Shown here in pieces: positions 8,948 to 20,309 of a DNA stretch of 64,000 nt. The stretch covers positions 155,001 through 219,000 of the forward strand of contig NEEC01000028.1 of assembly GCA_002189035.1 (NCBI GenBank), in the 5' to 3' direction. The DNA is from Utricularia gibba (taxonomy: Eukaryota > Streptophyta > Magnoliopsida > Lamiales > Lentibulariaceae). A program made the translations under genes and the position numbers. Numbering within the stretch: position 1 is the stretch's first letter; each line of letters opens with the position of its first letter. Below the pieces are notes generated by a model. That model was not told the DNA's origin. It made no database searches and saw nothing but the letters and a program-made list of their open reading frames with translations.

Positions 8948-9900
8948 ACCGATATAACATCTTTTCGACGAATATTGTTGTGAAATAGTTAGTTATCTAT
9001 CATCAAAAGAACTATCGGATCGGGTATTACAACCAACGATGTGAAACTTGGAGACCTTATTGGTTGTGATATTGATCTTACGGGGGGAACGAAAGAATAT
9101 ATAGACTTGTAGAGACCCTCTATGTAGTTGTCTATCTAGGGCAATCGATCTACATCTTTCCCCATATCCCTGGGGCTGTGTCTCGATCTCCTATGTGTGA
9201 AATGTTGAGACTAGTTCCTACGTCATTTCATCGACCCTTGGTCTAATTCCACGCCTTATGACGAAAGTGGAGTCGGTGTGGCGTAAAGTGAAGATTGGGG
9301 GAGTAGATCAAATTCCCTTCAGGGGTATTCCGAAGGTGTAACCTAGGCAACGAAAAAGGGGCCCGATACTTCAACTAGAAGAGCGACCAGTTGGTTCACC
9401 AAACTCCGACCCAGCGTCACACGTTCTCCAGTCCGAAGGGATCCAGTGCCCACGACTCCTCCCGGAATTGCGTAATCGGAGCCGAGACAGGAATGGCCGT
9501 TAGTGGGCACCCACCACTTTTCACGGTTAGAGAGGCCCTCTTTAATACATGTTGAAAAGATGTTCACAGGGGCCAGAACGACTCGGTCATAGGTCTCAAC
9601 GAGCCTACGTGCTGGTAAACGAAAACCACCTCGACCGGATCAGAGTAAACAACAAACAATGTCGAATCAGGCCGCCCCTTGCCGAATTCACACGCGGCCT
9701 AATGTTTTCCCAAAACAAAATAAGGGATATCTGCTGCTTACTGCTCACAAACATCGATCTAGTACAAACAACAACTGGAAAAGGTCAACACGAGCCTGAT
9801 TACCCAATAAGGACATCGGTCGCTGCGCGCAGATTCTCCTTTAGTTGTTATTTCCTGGGTGATAAAGCAGGAGGATGTTGATTTCCCTTATTGTTCATAG
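8948..9900 (+). other. nad2: nad2 intron 2, 5-prime half (trans-spliced)
   Basis: Sequence following exon 2 should be domains I and beyond of the split second intron. The matching 3-prime half with domain V precedes exon 3 on the minus strand at 19743-19830. The right-hand limit here is a guess. Confidence 0.5.
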
Positions 9901-12251
9901 TCGTTTGGGCCGGAAAGCGGGCTCATTGGGCTGCGTGGGGTTAGTGTAGCTTTTCCTCGAGGGGTGTAGTACATAGAACCAATGCGTCGGGAGATAGAAA
10001 GATGTTCCGCTTTTCGGGCAGGAGCATCTTATTTACTTATTTAAGTCGATAGAGAGTCAATGAGAATACATAATAAAGAAAATGTATATGAACCGTTACT
10101 TAACATTCTATAACGAACGAGATCCAACCCGAAATATCCTGATCCTGCCAAAAAGATCTTTCTATGTTGAAAGAACAAAGTTGCCCCTATCACGTAAAGA
10201 ACGCTCACGTTGTGAAGTCTAGTTGGGAAAAGCAAGGATGGCATTTCTCGCTGTCAGCATTAGCCTTTGCCGGGGAAATAGTAGTTAGAAGTCGTCTTGC
10301 TCGAGTAGCGGCTAAATCCTATTTTTCTTCCCTCCGCTGCCAGACAAGAGCATACCTCCTTTCGAGTCCAATGGGTGGCCTAAGGTAAGGAAGCTGTGAA
10401 GCGAGGAGGATGGATGGTTTTCAGGTGTTGCGAAGAGACCGGGAATCGGCAATTCCATAGCGCGACGTAGTTGAGAGACACTTTATTGACCTGTTTCATG
10501 AAGAATGCCGATCTATCCCGCCTCTGATGTAACTCCGCTCTGAAATTCCTTCTTTTTCCGTCTGTACTTTACAAAAAAAAAGTCTGGTTAGTTGATTGAA
10601 TAGGTAAAGTGGGCTATAGAATAGCGCCTATCAGTCTTGGAAGGAGTCCATAACATGAAATCGTTAAGTCGACGAAATCGTGGAGCGTCTTATTTCAGGT
10701 GTAGCACCAACATCAGAATCGACTCTACTCTCCTTCAGGGCATTAGATCGAGGAGATGTTGTTGTGGGTCGAGATGCCGTATCGCTTATTCTTGCTTGGC
10801 CCAATGCCTTATCCTCTTTTTATTACTCTAACTCTTCTCCCGGCTCAAGTACTCATTTTCTCTTTCTTGGTTGTGCGAGTGCAGTTCCATCTGTCCATCC
10901 AGAAACCTATAGCGGAGCAGGTTTCGAATCCATGTGAAGAGGATCGATGTGAATTGAGTTGAGAGGAGTTGCAACACGCCCTGTGGTTTCTCCGTCTCCG
11001 AAAGAACCCGATGAGGCCAACTTCCCCATTCGAACGTCCAGGGAATGCAGGTAAACGTTCATCAGCACCGGTGAGATCGAGCTGCCCTGTGGTATACCCT
11101 AAATTTGGGCTAGCCCAATTCTTCCCATTCTTATCCAAAATGTCCGCAGGAAGGCGGAGACTAGATCATTATTTCCTTCGGATCCAAGGAAAAAAGAAAG
11201 CAACAATGTGGTAAAGGGTCATGCGGTATCGTATCAAAGCACGAGATCACATCGCTCTTTCTTTTGTACCCTAGCTAGTGAGCGCCAAGATCTCAGTCCA
11301 GCGAAAACGGAAAGCCAACCTCGTTTTGGCCGAAAGCCGTGAGACAAGTCATGAAAGTGCAAATCGAAAACCTTCTTCAAGAAACTCAAAACCATTGATT
11401 CTGAATTCCATCCATCCTAGAGTAATAGGTATTTTCAGAGTGACTCTTCCTTGCCGCTGAAAGAGATGCTGTTGAGACTTGAAGAAGAATTTTCAACGTT
11501 GTTGGAATGTTTCTAATGAGCCAGTGAGCTAGTCAGCTTGCTGTAGCGAGGCGTGACACTTTTTGTCGAGGAAATTGACAACACTTAAAGGGATCAGGCC
11601 TGCCAGAAGAATGAATGGGCCAGGACAGCATAAAGATTGACTAGTGCGCCCGCACCTTGGGACGAATCTTTACATGATATTTTAGAATACTTTGTTTAGT
11701 TTAGCATGTCTAGGGGATGAGGCATTGCTTCCGAAACGAAATCTCGCTACCTTGTCTCGCTTGAATAGCAATCGTCACCTGGTATAGTAAAGGGTGTCTA
11801 CCTGCACAATGTGAGGATCTTTTCTTCGCGGGGGATTACTTGACTTTCCGAGTAGGCAATAGAAAAAGCTTAAATCATACCCTTTTCCAGAAGTCCTTAG
11901 CATGTACTTTCTTCACTTCGCCCATCTATCGATTTTCATACCGGGTTTCATCCTGTCTCGGATCTACTATCCCCTTTCATACAAAGCTGTTAGATGAAAA
12001 TATCTTGCGCATTTCGAGTAAGGCGAGAAGCAATATCAAATTGTTACGGAATCACTTCTCCCTTTCCACCTTTGGTGGAAAGATATAAAGCTTCACCCGA
12101 CTCCGAAGACAGAAAGTCTATATGAGAAGAACAAGCAGATATAACTAAAGAGACAAGGCGCAAACAAAGGCAAGAGAAGAAGGCACGAATAAGCCCAAGC
12201 CTCAACAAAATCAGCCTACTCCACGCTATACGTCTAACTTAAAGAAAGTGA
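9901..12251. other. Unassigned spacer
   Basis: No gene recognised in 2.3 kb. Short frames at 10041-10244, 10637-10937, 10845-11138 and 11840-12088 show no family I can name. Words from a loose third repeat set occur at 10937-10981 (ATCGATGTGAATTGAGTTG, GCAACACGCCCT). Confidence 0.45.
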
Positions 12252-12420
12252 AACAGGGGCGACAAAGCCGCTACGGCTACTATTCTTCGTGGCCTTTGTT
12301 CGCACTTACCCATCACGTTATTGTGTGGGCAGCAGCGGAACAGGTATACCCTGGACGGGTATTTGATGCGTATGGTCTATTAGGTGATGACATTGTTGTC
12401 GCTGATAAAGATGACCTTAC
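12252..12420 (+). pseudogene. Mitovirus RdRp fragment, motifs B-C
   Basis: A frame here reads YGYYSSWPLFALTHHV (motif B region of mitovirus RNA-dependent RNA polymerases) and then AYGLLGDDIVVADKD, the GDD catalytic motif C. Mitoviruses replicate in mitochondria, and decayed copies are known in plant mitochondrial genomes. The fragment starts at motif B and the frame stops soon after motif C, so it is non-coding debris. The piece with the preceding part of the polymerase lies at 45179-46463 on the other strand. Confidence 0.85.
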
Positions 12421-12788
12421 CACCTGATGATTTCTTTAAAGACGCTGAAGGGGCCTCCCCGTTTATGGTAGAGAAGACCCTTTATTGGGCAGCACTCGAT
12501 CTCACCGTCTTTGATGCTAACTACTTAGATAAGTGGTTTGATTCCTTCGGTCGGGATTTGGGGTATATACCACCATGTCTTCCTTCTGGTGCATCATATG
12601 TCTATAATGAGTATGGTGTAGTACTTTCGGAGTGGAGTGGTGTTGTATATTTCAAGTTTCCTCATTTACCACAAGTTGCAGATCGTTCATCTTTCCTTTC
12701 TTTAGGGGTAGTATGTATGGACTGGAAAACCATGCATAGTATTGTTTGTAGGTGGAATTCCTGTGATCAATATAATCTTGAGTCATAA
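12384..12788 (+). CDS. Unknown open frame (134 codons)
   Basis: An open frame of unknown function begins in a different frame from the GDD fragment it overlaps. It has few charged clusters and no clear membrane segment. Residues 51-67 read WFDSFGRDLGYIPPCLP. A frame at 22717-22968 has WFRQNPRELGYMLLCLP at exactly residues 51-67, followed in both by VVL near residue 80. This suggests a shared, unrecognised protein family. It could be virus- or plasmid-derived. Coding status is unproven. Confidence 0.4.
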   Translation: MMTLLSLIKMTLPPDDFFKDAEGASPFMVEKTLYWAALDLTVFDANYLDKWFDSFGRDLGYIPPCLPSGASYVYNEYGVVLSEWSGVVYFKFPHLPQVADRSSFLSLGVVCMDWKTMHSIVCRWNSCDQYNLES

Positions 12789-14799
12789 GTCGAAATAGTG
12801 ATTTTCTCTTTTCATCAATGGTCATCCTCCGGGTTACTCCTCCTTAAGTCTATAAGGAATGTAACCAACCTTGGTATTGAAGCCGGGTGCCCCCCTTCGC
12901 TTTCTACAGGATAGATCGCAAGTTTGTTGATCCGCAATCCCATCCGTTGAAGAGACACAATCCAGACTTTCTATGTCAGCCGCCGCCATTTGTCTCAATT
13001 AGCATCGACCCTCTTTCTAGAATCTGGCTCTTGCAGCTCTATGATCCGACCCTAAATATTCTCTTTTATTTCTTGATTATCCCCCTCGCTTTAAACGACT
13101 TCCGGAGTACAAGGGGCGCTGGTGTATAACCTTGTGAAATCCTTATGTTGCGGCTGAGCTCTTACGTTTCCTTCTAACGAAGGTCACGTGAAAGCAGATG
13201 AAAGCTCCACCTGAGGGTCTCCTCTCACAGGCCGATGGAGCCTTCTGGGCTACTCTCGAGATCTGTGAGCGGACCACTTTACGTTGTCACATGGTTCAGT
13301 ATCGACAGTATCAACAATGGTACTTGAGGTATTCTGCTTAGTTAGAAATGGGGGTGATCCCCGCAGCTCTTCTCAATTCGGCAATGTTTCTAGCGCCTCC
13401 AATGATGAATTTCGGTTGGATCAATTTATGGATGACAGGATTAACGGTTACCCTATGACTTAGGTCTCTTCTCACACTCCCGCATGAAAACCTACCGCAA
13501 ACGAACTCCCGCAAACTCCCTGACGGTCGAGCACTTCGTTCCTCTTCTTGTTCTATTGATCAAGTCAACGAAAAACGACTTGCAAGGTCTTGCTTATCGA
13601 CAATCCCACTAAGGCACCTACCCATACCTATAAGCCAAGCAATTAATAAGAAAACGAAAGGTACCTTTGTAGTGGAGCTCAACGCTTAGAAGTGTTGAAG
13701 TAAAGCACCTTCTATTGAGGAACTACTCCTAGCAAGCTCTACTTGAGAAATGAATAACTCAACTCTTTGGTTGCTACTATTTGTGCTGAGCTAGAGCTTG
13801 GGCTACGTCAAGTTAAGCCGTTGCGCGATAGCAGTGAATCTTCAGAGATATGGAACTCCAAGCCGATCAACAGGTCTCTATTCCCAATGCAAGTTCAAGG
13901 ACTTCTTGGTTCGTCAGATGCTTTACCGGACGACTTTGTTAGCGCTTCACTAATCATCGTAAAAGCCTTGTATTTCTACCAGATGAATTAGTGTCGAAGG
14001 ATGTTTGCTGTCTCTCTGTACAGCGTGAAAGAGACTTCGCCATTCCTCATTTCTTCAAGAGAAAGCGAGAGTAGCTGATTGGGAGTATGAGTGAAGGAGC
14101 CTAAATCAACAGTTTCATTTCCCAGAGATGAAAAAATAGAAACTTTAGCCATTGATTCGAAATGGTGAGCTTTACCAACTCAGTGAGAAGTATTTGTAGC
14201 GGATAAGCAGTGCAGTGCTCTACCCACAAGTTACAACAAGTTTCAATGTAGGACTTCCCTTCCACGGCCATGGCCATCAATCCAGCATGAGCTGGAAGGC
14301 TATGTTTCCATCGGCACAGAACCATCATAAGCACAGGTCTCACATCTATATCGAGTAGGAGCCGGTGCATTGGATTTTCTAGGGTGAATGGTTTTCAGCT
14401 GATGTAGGATACCTTTGAATTTCTTCGAAGATGTTGTAAAAAGTCTTTGACTTGGAGTCAGAGTATTTTCCCATGAACATAGAATTCATTAGTACGCCTT
14501 AAGCCAATAAACATAACAAGAATGTGAATTCTCCGCAATCGAAAGAGAGAGACTTCAATCAGAATTGGTTTCAATCCTCTCCCTAACAAAAGAGCACAAA
14601 ATGCCTTCTTCCCGAACTCGTAATCACTGTAAAAAAAGACCTAACCCTTGACAACTAGAGTGGAAATGGGCGGCTCATGTAGGGAATTTCTCTGTCCTCT
14701 CTTAGATTTTGGCTATCTATCATCAAAAAAAAAGAGGGCAGCGAGGCGTCATGTCACGACAGTAGCTTTCCGGTTTGCATCTCTGCTGCACAGTACAAA
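12789..14799. other. Unassigned spacer
   Basis: No gene recognised. Short family A words occur at 13485-13545 (CGCATGAAAACCTACCGC, GGTCGAGCACTTCG). Frames at 12887-13129, 13767-13991 and 14101-14370 have no recognised content. Confidence 0.45.
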
Positions 14800-15182
14800 G
14801 CATTTCATTCTTGTTTCACTGTTGTGGCGTGAAAGAATTCGTCACTGGATCAAGGCTTCCATTCAATTCACCAAGGAAGAAGTGAAACACGCAGTTTGGT
14901 CTTGTGGGGTGGCCGGATGGTTTCTCATTCCAATTCTTTCGGGTGGGATATTCTCGAAGATGATGTAGTGGCATGGGTCATGGATTTCGAGAAGAACTCG
15001 ACTTTTGTCAGAGGATCCAACTCGACGTTTCTTATCTCTGATCCCCCCTCTCACTTTGAAGGATTACCGGCCATGATCGGATGTCAATATGACGATTGTG
15101 ACCAAAGTTGGATCTCGCGAGATTACAAAGAGTCATGAATACATTGATCGGTGGCAATCTGAATGCATTCCAGAAAGGGTGG
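14800..15182 (+). pseudogene. LINE reverse transcriptase fragment
   Basis: In two frames, with a frameshift near 14910, the sequence reads FTKEEVKHAVWSCG and then DILEDDVVAWVMDFEKN, then SNSTFL, and further on MIGCQYDD. These follow the order of the N-terminal reverse transcriptase region of plant non-LTR (LINE) elements. It is a decayed nuclear retroelement piece. It ends at a family A repeat at 15183. Confidence 0.7.
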
Positions 15183-15222
15183 GACCAATTGAAGGCCAGA
15201 GGCCGGAATGCGGTAGGGAGGA
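15183..15222 (+). repeat. Mosaic repeat (family A)
   Basis: Contains GACCAATTGAAGGCCAGAGG and CCGGAATGCGGTAGGGAGG. It borders the LINE fragment. Confidence 0.8.
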
Positions 15223-15389
15223 ACCCTGCCATTTGGAACGGAATCCCATAGCTTGAATTACATCAAGCAGAAAATTCCAGTTCACCCGCTTTTTCGAAGT
15301 CTAATTTGATCAAGGCGAGATGGTTTTGACCTTCGTTTAGCGTCTGCAACTGTCTCATTTGCAATCTGAATGGAGTGGTTCCCTACCTC

Positions 15390-15485
15390 TCACTTCGTTC
15401 GAGCCCTGATAACTACCGCATGAAAACCTACCGCAAACGAACTCCGGTCGAGATCTTGAAACCGTAGGCCTTCAATTGGTCCCCC
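15390..15485 (-). repeat. Mosaic repeat (family A)
   Basis: Contains CTCACTTCGTTCGAGCCC, CGCATGAAAACCTACCGC, GGTCGAGATCTTGAAACCG and GGCCTTCAATTGGTCCC. Confidence 0.8.
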
Positions 15486-15551
15486 GGCTCAATCCGCTTT
15501 TGAATCTTCTGACTACCTCATTCCAGCCCTTGCGGAGTTGCATTGAATCCC

Positions 15552-15884
15552 CTACGGGTGGATAATCCAAGATAAAGGAATGGCTCCTTTTAGTCGCGCC
15601 TTGCAGCCTATGAGTTCTGCCATATCCTTTACTTGGGCCTCTGGAACATGAACTCCGATTTGTGAGGACTTCCCCAGATTTCTCTTCAGTCCCGACACCT
15701 GGTAGAAACAGTGGAGGATTCGGGTGATGTTGATGATATTCAGGCCTTCCCACTTGTCTCGGATTAAAGTATCGTCCGCATACTGGTTGTGTGTCACGCG
15801 GATACTTAGTTTCCCGATAGATGCACCCTTTATGATCCCCAAGCTTGCAGCGCTACTGAATTCCATCCACCCTTCAGCAGCCAA
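15552..15884 (-). pseudogene. LINE reverse transcriptase fragment (YADD)
   Basis: A frame of about 110 codons contains VTHNQYADDTLI, the catalytic YADD box of LINE reverse transcriptases, then ILHCFYQVSGLKRNLGKS and MAELIGCKA, the typical sequence downstream of it. It is opposite in orientation to the 14800 piece, so either two insertions or an inversion is implied. It lies just downstream of nad2 exon 5. Confidence 0.8.
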
Positions 15885-16011
15885 TAATCAGAGGTAAGGC
15901 GCTATGTGAATTGCCGTGAGACTATTCTTCAAACCTTCAACCCCCGCGGGAGCGGAAGTGAGAAAAGCAGGTTTTTTTCATCTGCTAGCATTGTGGTTTG
16001 GAATCGATTCT

Positions 16012-16242
16012 TTAGCCCACCCTTTCTTTGAACCTTGTCAATGATTGAACAACAAGATATGAACTGAGTGCCATTTGATGAGTAACTGAGAACAAAGGAG
16101 AGGGATATGGAAAGAATGAAGTAATGAAAGAGGAAGTCATTGCTAGTAGTAACGACTTGTCACGATCCATTGGTTCATATAGAATCCATGTCCTAGGTGT
16201 ATCAAAAAACATTCTTTTCGCTAAGCGTATATAATAAAATAG
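16012..16242 (-). CDS. nad2: NADH dehydrogenase subunit 2, exon 5
   Basis: Last nad2 exon, reading FYYIRLAKRMFFDTPRTWIL through EPMDRDKSLLLAMTSSFITS to SVTHQMALSSYL. Known proteins end near ALSLYL. Here the frame runs on to a genomic stop at 16012-16014, with the tail VVQSLTRFKERVG. The CAA codon at 16045-16047 could be edited to UAA, which would end the protein after VV. The 5-prime edge at 16242 is chosen so that AG|C TAT TTT TAT gives S-Y-F-Y-Y after exon 4. It is approximate. Confidence 0.9.
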   Translation of the reverse strand, partial: LFYYIRLAKRMFFDTPRTWILYEPMDRDKSLLLAMTSSFITSFFPYPSPLFSVTHQMALSSYLVVQSLTRFKERVG

Positions 16243-16499
16243 AGTGAAAGGGTCCACCCCGAAAGCAAGGGGATACTAACTAACTGCTGAGTCCTCTCCG
16301 AACCGCAGGAGATAGTTGCCCATCATACGGCTCACCAACTTCACTTGCCTATATGGGAGGCGCGCTCTGGGCAGGTTCGGATCACAACCAATACATGGCT
16401 CTACGAAGGTGGGTTAGGGTGGATGGTTGGAAGGTGAGATATGATTCTTTTCCTCTATTTCAACGATGAGAAATGCGAGTCTGTATTGTCTTTCACACT

Positions 16500-16585
16500 C
16501 CCTTCACACTCCCGCAAACCCCCCTACCGCAAACTCCCTGACGGTCGAGATCTTGAAACCGTCAGGGAGTTTGCGGTAGTTTTTT
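16500..16585. repeat. Palindromic family A repeat in nad2 intron 4
   Basis: 16524-16545 and 16558-16579 are perfect reverse complements (22-bp stem) around a 12-nt loop CGAGATCTTGAA. Words are CCGCAAACTCCCTGACGG and its complement. Confidence 0.9.
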
Positions 16586-17244
16586 GGTCCATCCCCCTCT
16601 AAAAAAATGATAAAAAAAGGCCGTGTTGGCGCTAAACCATTGCCCAACGCTCTGCTAGGCACTGGACAGGGGTTAGCTTTGGTTATGTGTAGAGCTGGTG
16701 GTTTAGTAGGCACTTTTAGGCCCCTTCCCGGCAACAGGATTACTCCAGTGCTTCGGGTACTACGGACCCTCTGCCATCCATTGCAGCGGAGCCGTTTCAT
16801 GAGCAGGGGGGCTAAGCACAGTTCTTTGAATTTGCGGAAATCCATGATTTTTTAGATATCCAAATAGAAATCGGATAGGATCTATCTTTCTATTCAACTA
16901 AAAAAAATGGATTGTTGTTGTTGCGTAGCAAGGCAAGAAGCCCCAAATCCTTGATTTGGCGAGGAAAGACTGCACTGCTTTGGGCTCAGGAAGCGAAGGG
17001 AATGAGCTCTCAAAACTGAACTACGTCCAGCCTCCACACTTCTTTTTCTCCGTGCCCGTTCCGCATGCGCTTCGCTTGGCTCTCCTCTTATTCTTGACGG
17101 TTCGGATGGACTTCGCCGTTCTTTCCCAACTCAAATGGAAAGGGTAGGAACTCAACAACGAGATGTCGATTCGTTTTCCGCCCCCAATGAGATGGGGAAT
17201 TTTTCACCCCCTTCTTCTCAGGCAAAACCTACATACCCGATAGC

Positions 17245-17475
17245 TAACCCCCCTACCGCATTCCGGCCGGTCCCTGACGGTCGAGATCTTGAAACCTACG
17301 GCCTTCAATTGGTTCCTCTCCCTAACGGTCGAGCTCCAACATACCCTACTGCATTCCGGACTCTGGCCTTCAATTGGTCCGTAGGCCGGTCCCTAACGGT
17401 CGAGCGTCTTCTTTCCTCTCACTTCGTTCGAGATCAAACCAACCTCAACCTAACGGTCGAGCACAGACAGAACTC
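17245..17475 (-). repeat. Long family A mosaic in nad2 intron 4
   Basis: At least ten words in series, including CTACCGCATTCCGGCCGG, GACGGTCGAGATCTTGAAAC, GGCCTTCAATTGGTTCC, CCCTAACGGTCGAGC and CTCACTTCGTTCGAGATC. Confidence 0.85.
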
Positions 17476-17854
17476 GACTGAAATGAAAGAAGAGGGTTCC
17501 AAACCTCCGGCCTTCGGTCCATCCTTCATCTTTCTGAATCGATACCCGGCCCGGCTCGCGTCGTTCCAACAACCGGCGGGGAGCACCTCAGTATACGATC
17601 GCGCGCAATTACAGGGAGTCCTAAACAGGCCAACTTCAATTCACCAAACCAAGGTTCATCTCGTGTAGTGATTGTGGACTCGTACAAGGATATTGAGTAG
17701 ACGGTTGATGTATCAGACTCGAGCCTATCTTTCGTAGCATGCATTCCCATCCGTGTCGCAACAGATTCGGTAAGCTACGTGTCCGGTGCACGGAGAACTG
17801 CCTTCGGTCCCCCAAACTGACTTACTCGTGGCAACCTTCCGGCCGCCCAACGAC

Positions 17855-18421
17855 TTATAACGCTAGTCACTACTCCCACTAGGGCTAGGAAGTAAGCCCC
17901 ACAACCCAAAGCGGCGAAAAACAAATAGAATTTGCTACAAAAGCCGGCTAACGGGGGTATTCCTATGTATGAGAACATAGTCATGGAGAAGGTAATAGCT
18001 AAAATAGGATTCATTTTGGCTAGAGCGCCCAAATCCGCTATATATTTCACACGGGTTTGCCGTAATGCTGAAACTATGGCGAATGCTGCAATCGTCATTG
18101 ATGCATAAATAAAGATACCAATTAGTAATGATTGAATTCCTTCTATGGTTCCACATGAGAAACCTGTACGAATATAACCTACATGTCCAATAGAACTATG
18201 AGCTAGAAGTCTTTTCACTTTCGTTTGGGCCATGGCGGCCAGTGCTCCTAAGATCATAGAAGCAATGCTGCAGAAAAAGAAGATTTGTTGCAATGTTGCT
18301 CCATAAGAACCATAAATAAAAAGACGTGAAATATTAGCAAAAATGGAGATTTTTGGCGCAATAGAAAGGAATGCTGTAACCGGGGTGGGTGAACCCTCAT
18401 AGATATCAGGTGCCCACATAT
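17855..18421 (-). CDS. nad2: NADH dehydrogenase subunit 2, exon 4
   Basis: Largest nad2 exon, from (H)MWAPDIYEGSPTPVTAFLSI through RLLAHSSIGHVGYI and FSCGTIEGIQSLLIGIFIYA to LALVGVVTSVIS. It contains several antiporter-like membrane helices and the conserved lysines of the KVKR segment. The 5-prime edge at 18421 follows intron end ...GACTCTAT and completes the His codon begun by the last C of exon 3. The 3-prime edge (17854 or 17855) lies within ATAAG before TCGTTGGGCGGCC. Confidence 0.95.
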
Positions 18422-19581
18422 ATAGAGTCAAAAGAGATATTGAGTCCGAAGGGGAGGGGGGTTTTTTTCTTCGGGGCTCGAGAGATGGAATAGATAGGAC
18501 CCCACAAGTTTCGAATTCGCCGCTGGGGAATTCATTCACACGAAAGGGAACGAGGAATTCTCAACGAAAAAAGTGCTCTCTGAACCGAACGTGAAAGTCG
18601 TTTTCCATCAGACGGCTGTTCCCGTAACTCTACTCTCGACTTGGATTATATATCCAAACAAAAAGTCCGCTCTCGGCCATTCCCCACGCTGCCTAGCAGA
18701 GGATGGATGGTTTGAAGACGCTCGACTGAAAGGAACGAAGTGATCGACCGGGTTTAAAGAGCTCTTTAGTTAGGGATCGGCCTACGGTTTCAAGATCTCG
18801 ACCGTCAGAGAGAGGACGGAATGCGGTAGGGGGGTTAGAAGTGGATTCTCTCTTTTTTTTGTAGTAGATGCCGAACCTGCTGTGCCCCATTGACGTTGAA
18901 GGGGGCGGGCGCAGCAGATACATGGACCCCTTCCTTTCTGTTGTTGCCAGCACTTTCCCGTGCCGAGCCGGAATCTTGTAAAGTGCTGGCAAAGCCCGAA
19001 GGCTGCTGGTTCGGGGGGTACAGTACTAAAGGTCCTCGGACTTCCAGGCGGTTTTTCTTTTGGGCAGCTGTTCACCGTTGGATCTCGCCAATACAGCCCC
19101 CTATAGTTTTCGTTACCGAGATATCTTTTTTTCATCTTTCCCAGGGATTTTTTGGGTAATCTGCTCCCATGCAGCGTCAAATCAGAAAACAACCATCCAT
19201 CCTTGTCGCTCTTCTTTCCTTGCGAGCAGGAAGCACACCAGCTGCGTGCGTTGCGTGATTCTACTGTGTTTTTTGCACTTGACTGGATGGACAGTTGACC
19301 GGAAGATCACTTCGATTCGCCCGGCCTGCGGGCGGGCTAGGGCTTATCTTGTGTGACAAGACTACAGAGCGAGTGACTCCACTAGGCGGGCTGCTGTGTG
19401 ACAAGACTACAGAGAAAGCGACGCTTTCGTGTAACATGCTATGGTCTCAACGCCCTTACGAGGTAGTGATGAGTTTCACGCGCTCGTTGCCCGGCCCGGC
19501 TAGGAAGATTGGCCGCAATCTGAGCGGTACCACCCACCCTACCCTACCACCTATAGGCGTCCGTCCGGCCTACAGCCGCCC
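18422..19581 (-). other. nad2: nad2 group II intron 3 (cis)
   Basis: Intron of 1160 bp. It starts GGGCGGCTGTAGGCC after exon 3 and ends ...CTCTAT. Domain V lies at about 18571-18622 on the minus strand (ACAGCCGTCTGATGG, then CACGTTCGGTTCAGAG). It contains a family A repeat at 18705-18840. Confidence 0.85.
18705..18840 (+). repeat. Family A mosaic in nad2 intron 3
   Basis: Contains GGATGGATGGTTTGAAGACG, CTCGACTGAAAGGAACG, GCCTACGGTTTCAAGATCTC and GGAATGCGGTAGGGGGG. Confidence 0.8.
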
Positions 19582-19735
19582 GAAAAGGAACTGCAGTGAT
19601 CTTGAATAGGAATCCTACAGCGAGAAAAAGAATCCCCAAAAAAATACCACTAGATTGAGCACCAGTGATTTCGTATCCGGTCAAAATCTTGGCTAATTGA
19701 TCGAAGTGGGTAGCTCCAGTAGACCCATAGATCAT
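19582..19735 (-). CDS. nad2: NADH dehydrogenase subunit 2, exon 3
   Basis: Reads MIYGSTGATHFDQLAKI, then LTGYEITGAQSSGIFLG, then AVGFLFKITAVPF, and ends at TTTTC before intron sequence GGGCGGCTG. The final C joins exon 4 to make the His of VPFHMWAPD. The 5-prime edge is approximate by a few bases. It is trans-spliced to exon 2 at 8540-8947. The upstream minus-strand sequence holds a strong domain V, as expected for the 3-prime half of a split intron. Confidence 0.93.
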
Positions 19736-20200
19736 GGAACAAATAGGGTGGGTAGGCCCAACACACTACACGTATAGACGCGAACCCCCCAAAAACCGTA
19801 CGTGCGATTCTCACCGCATACGGCTCGCACAAAGACTCCTAAATCCTTCACAGCGTCCACCTGCTATGTGTTTAGCGGAGAAGCGAGTATAAACAAACCA
19901 TCCATCGCGCGTTGTCTGACTCCCGCATTCCGGCCTCTGGCCTTCAATTGGTCCCTCTCTCCAATCCTCGATCAAACTTGCGCTCCCCAGGCGCTATTCA
20001 ATGGGGGGTCTTTCCTTCGCCTATCTAAACTATCGGCTTGGCACACAGTGAAGGCAGCATGGTTGGAAGGGTTTAGAGACGACTACATAAGCTAAAAGAC
20101 TACAAGACAAGCCGGGCTTCTATTCTCGTTGGGATTGTAACTAGATAGGGAATCTATAGATCGTAGTAGTTCGCCAACCTCTAACACTAACATACGATAC
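19736..20200 (-). other. nad2: nad2 intron 2, 3-prime half (trans-spliced)
   Basis: Domain V is clear at about 19783-19828 on the minus strand: GAGCCGTATGCGGTGAG, then TCGCACGTACGGTTTTTGG, about 50 nt before exon 3. The upstream limit is unknown, and trnY lies beyond it. A short family A word block is at 19918-19956. Confidence 0.75.
19918..19956 (-). repeat. Mosaic repeat (family A)
   Basis: Contains GACTCCCGCATTCCGGCC and TCTGGCCTTCAATTGGTCCC. Confidence 0.8.
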
Positions 20201-20309
20201 AATTTCACTTCACGACACGGCCAAAAAAAAGAAAGAGCCAGAACTCCGTCCATCCTTGCTACGCTGACGAATGCCTCTTTTCTCTTCTCTGAAGTCTACT
20301 CTACAGAAG

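Larger units (their letters stand above)
16243..17854 (-). other. nad2: nad2 group II intron 4 (cis)
   Basis: Intron of about 1.6 kb. Domain V is visible at about 16289-16332 on the minus strand (GAGCCGTATGATGGGC, then TGCGGTTCGGAGAGG), roughly 50 nt before exon 5. It carries two family A repeat blocks (16500-16585 and 17245-17475). Frames inside it, such as 17135-17668 (plus), are repeat-derived shadows. Confidence 0.85.

Noticed and set aside
9549-9881. 110-codon frame downstream of nad2 exon 2
   Set aside because: No recognised product; it probably lies in or beside the split-intron half.
10845-11138. 97-codon minus frame
   Set aside because: No family likeness on either strand; possible retroelement debris, but not supportable.
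17135-17668. 177-codon plus-strand open frame
   Set aside because: It lies antisense in nad2 intron 4 and is largely made of family A words (TAFRPV, LAFNWS), which give open frames at many loci.
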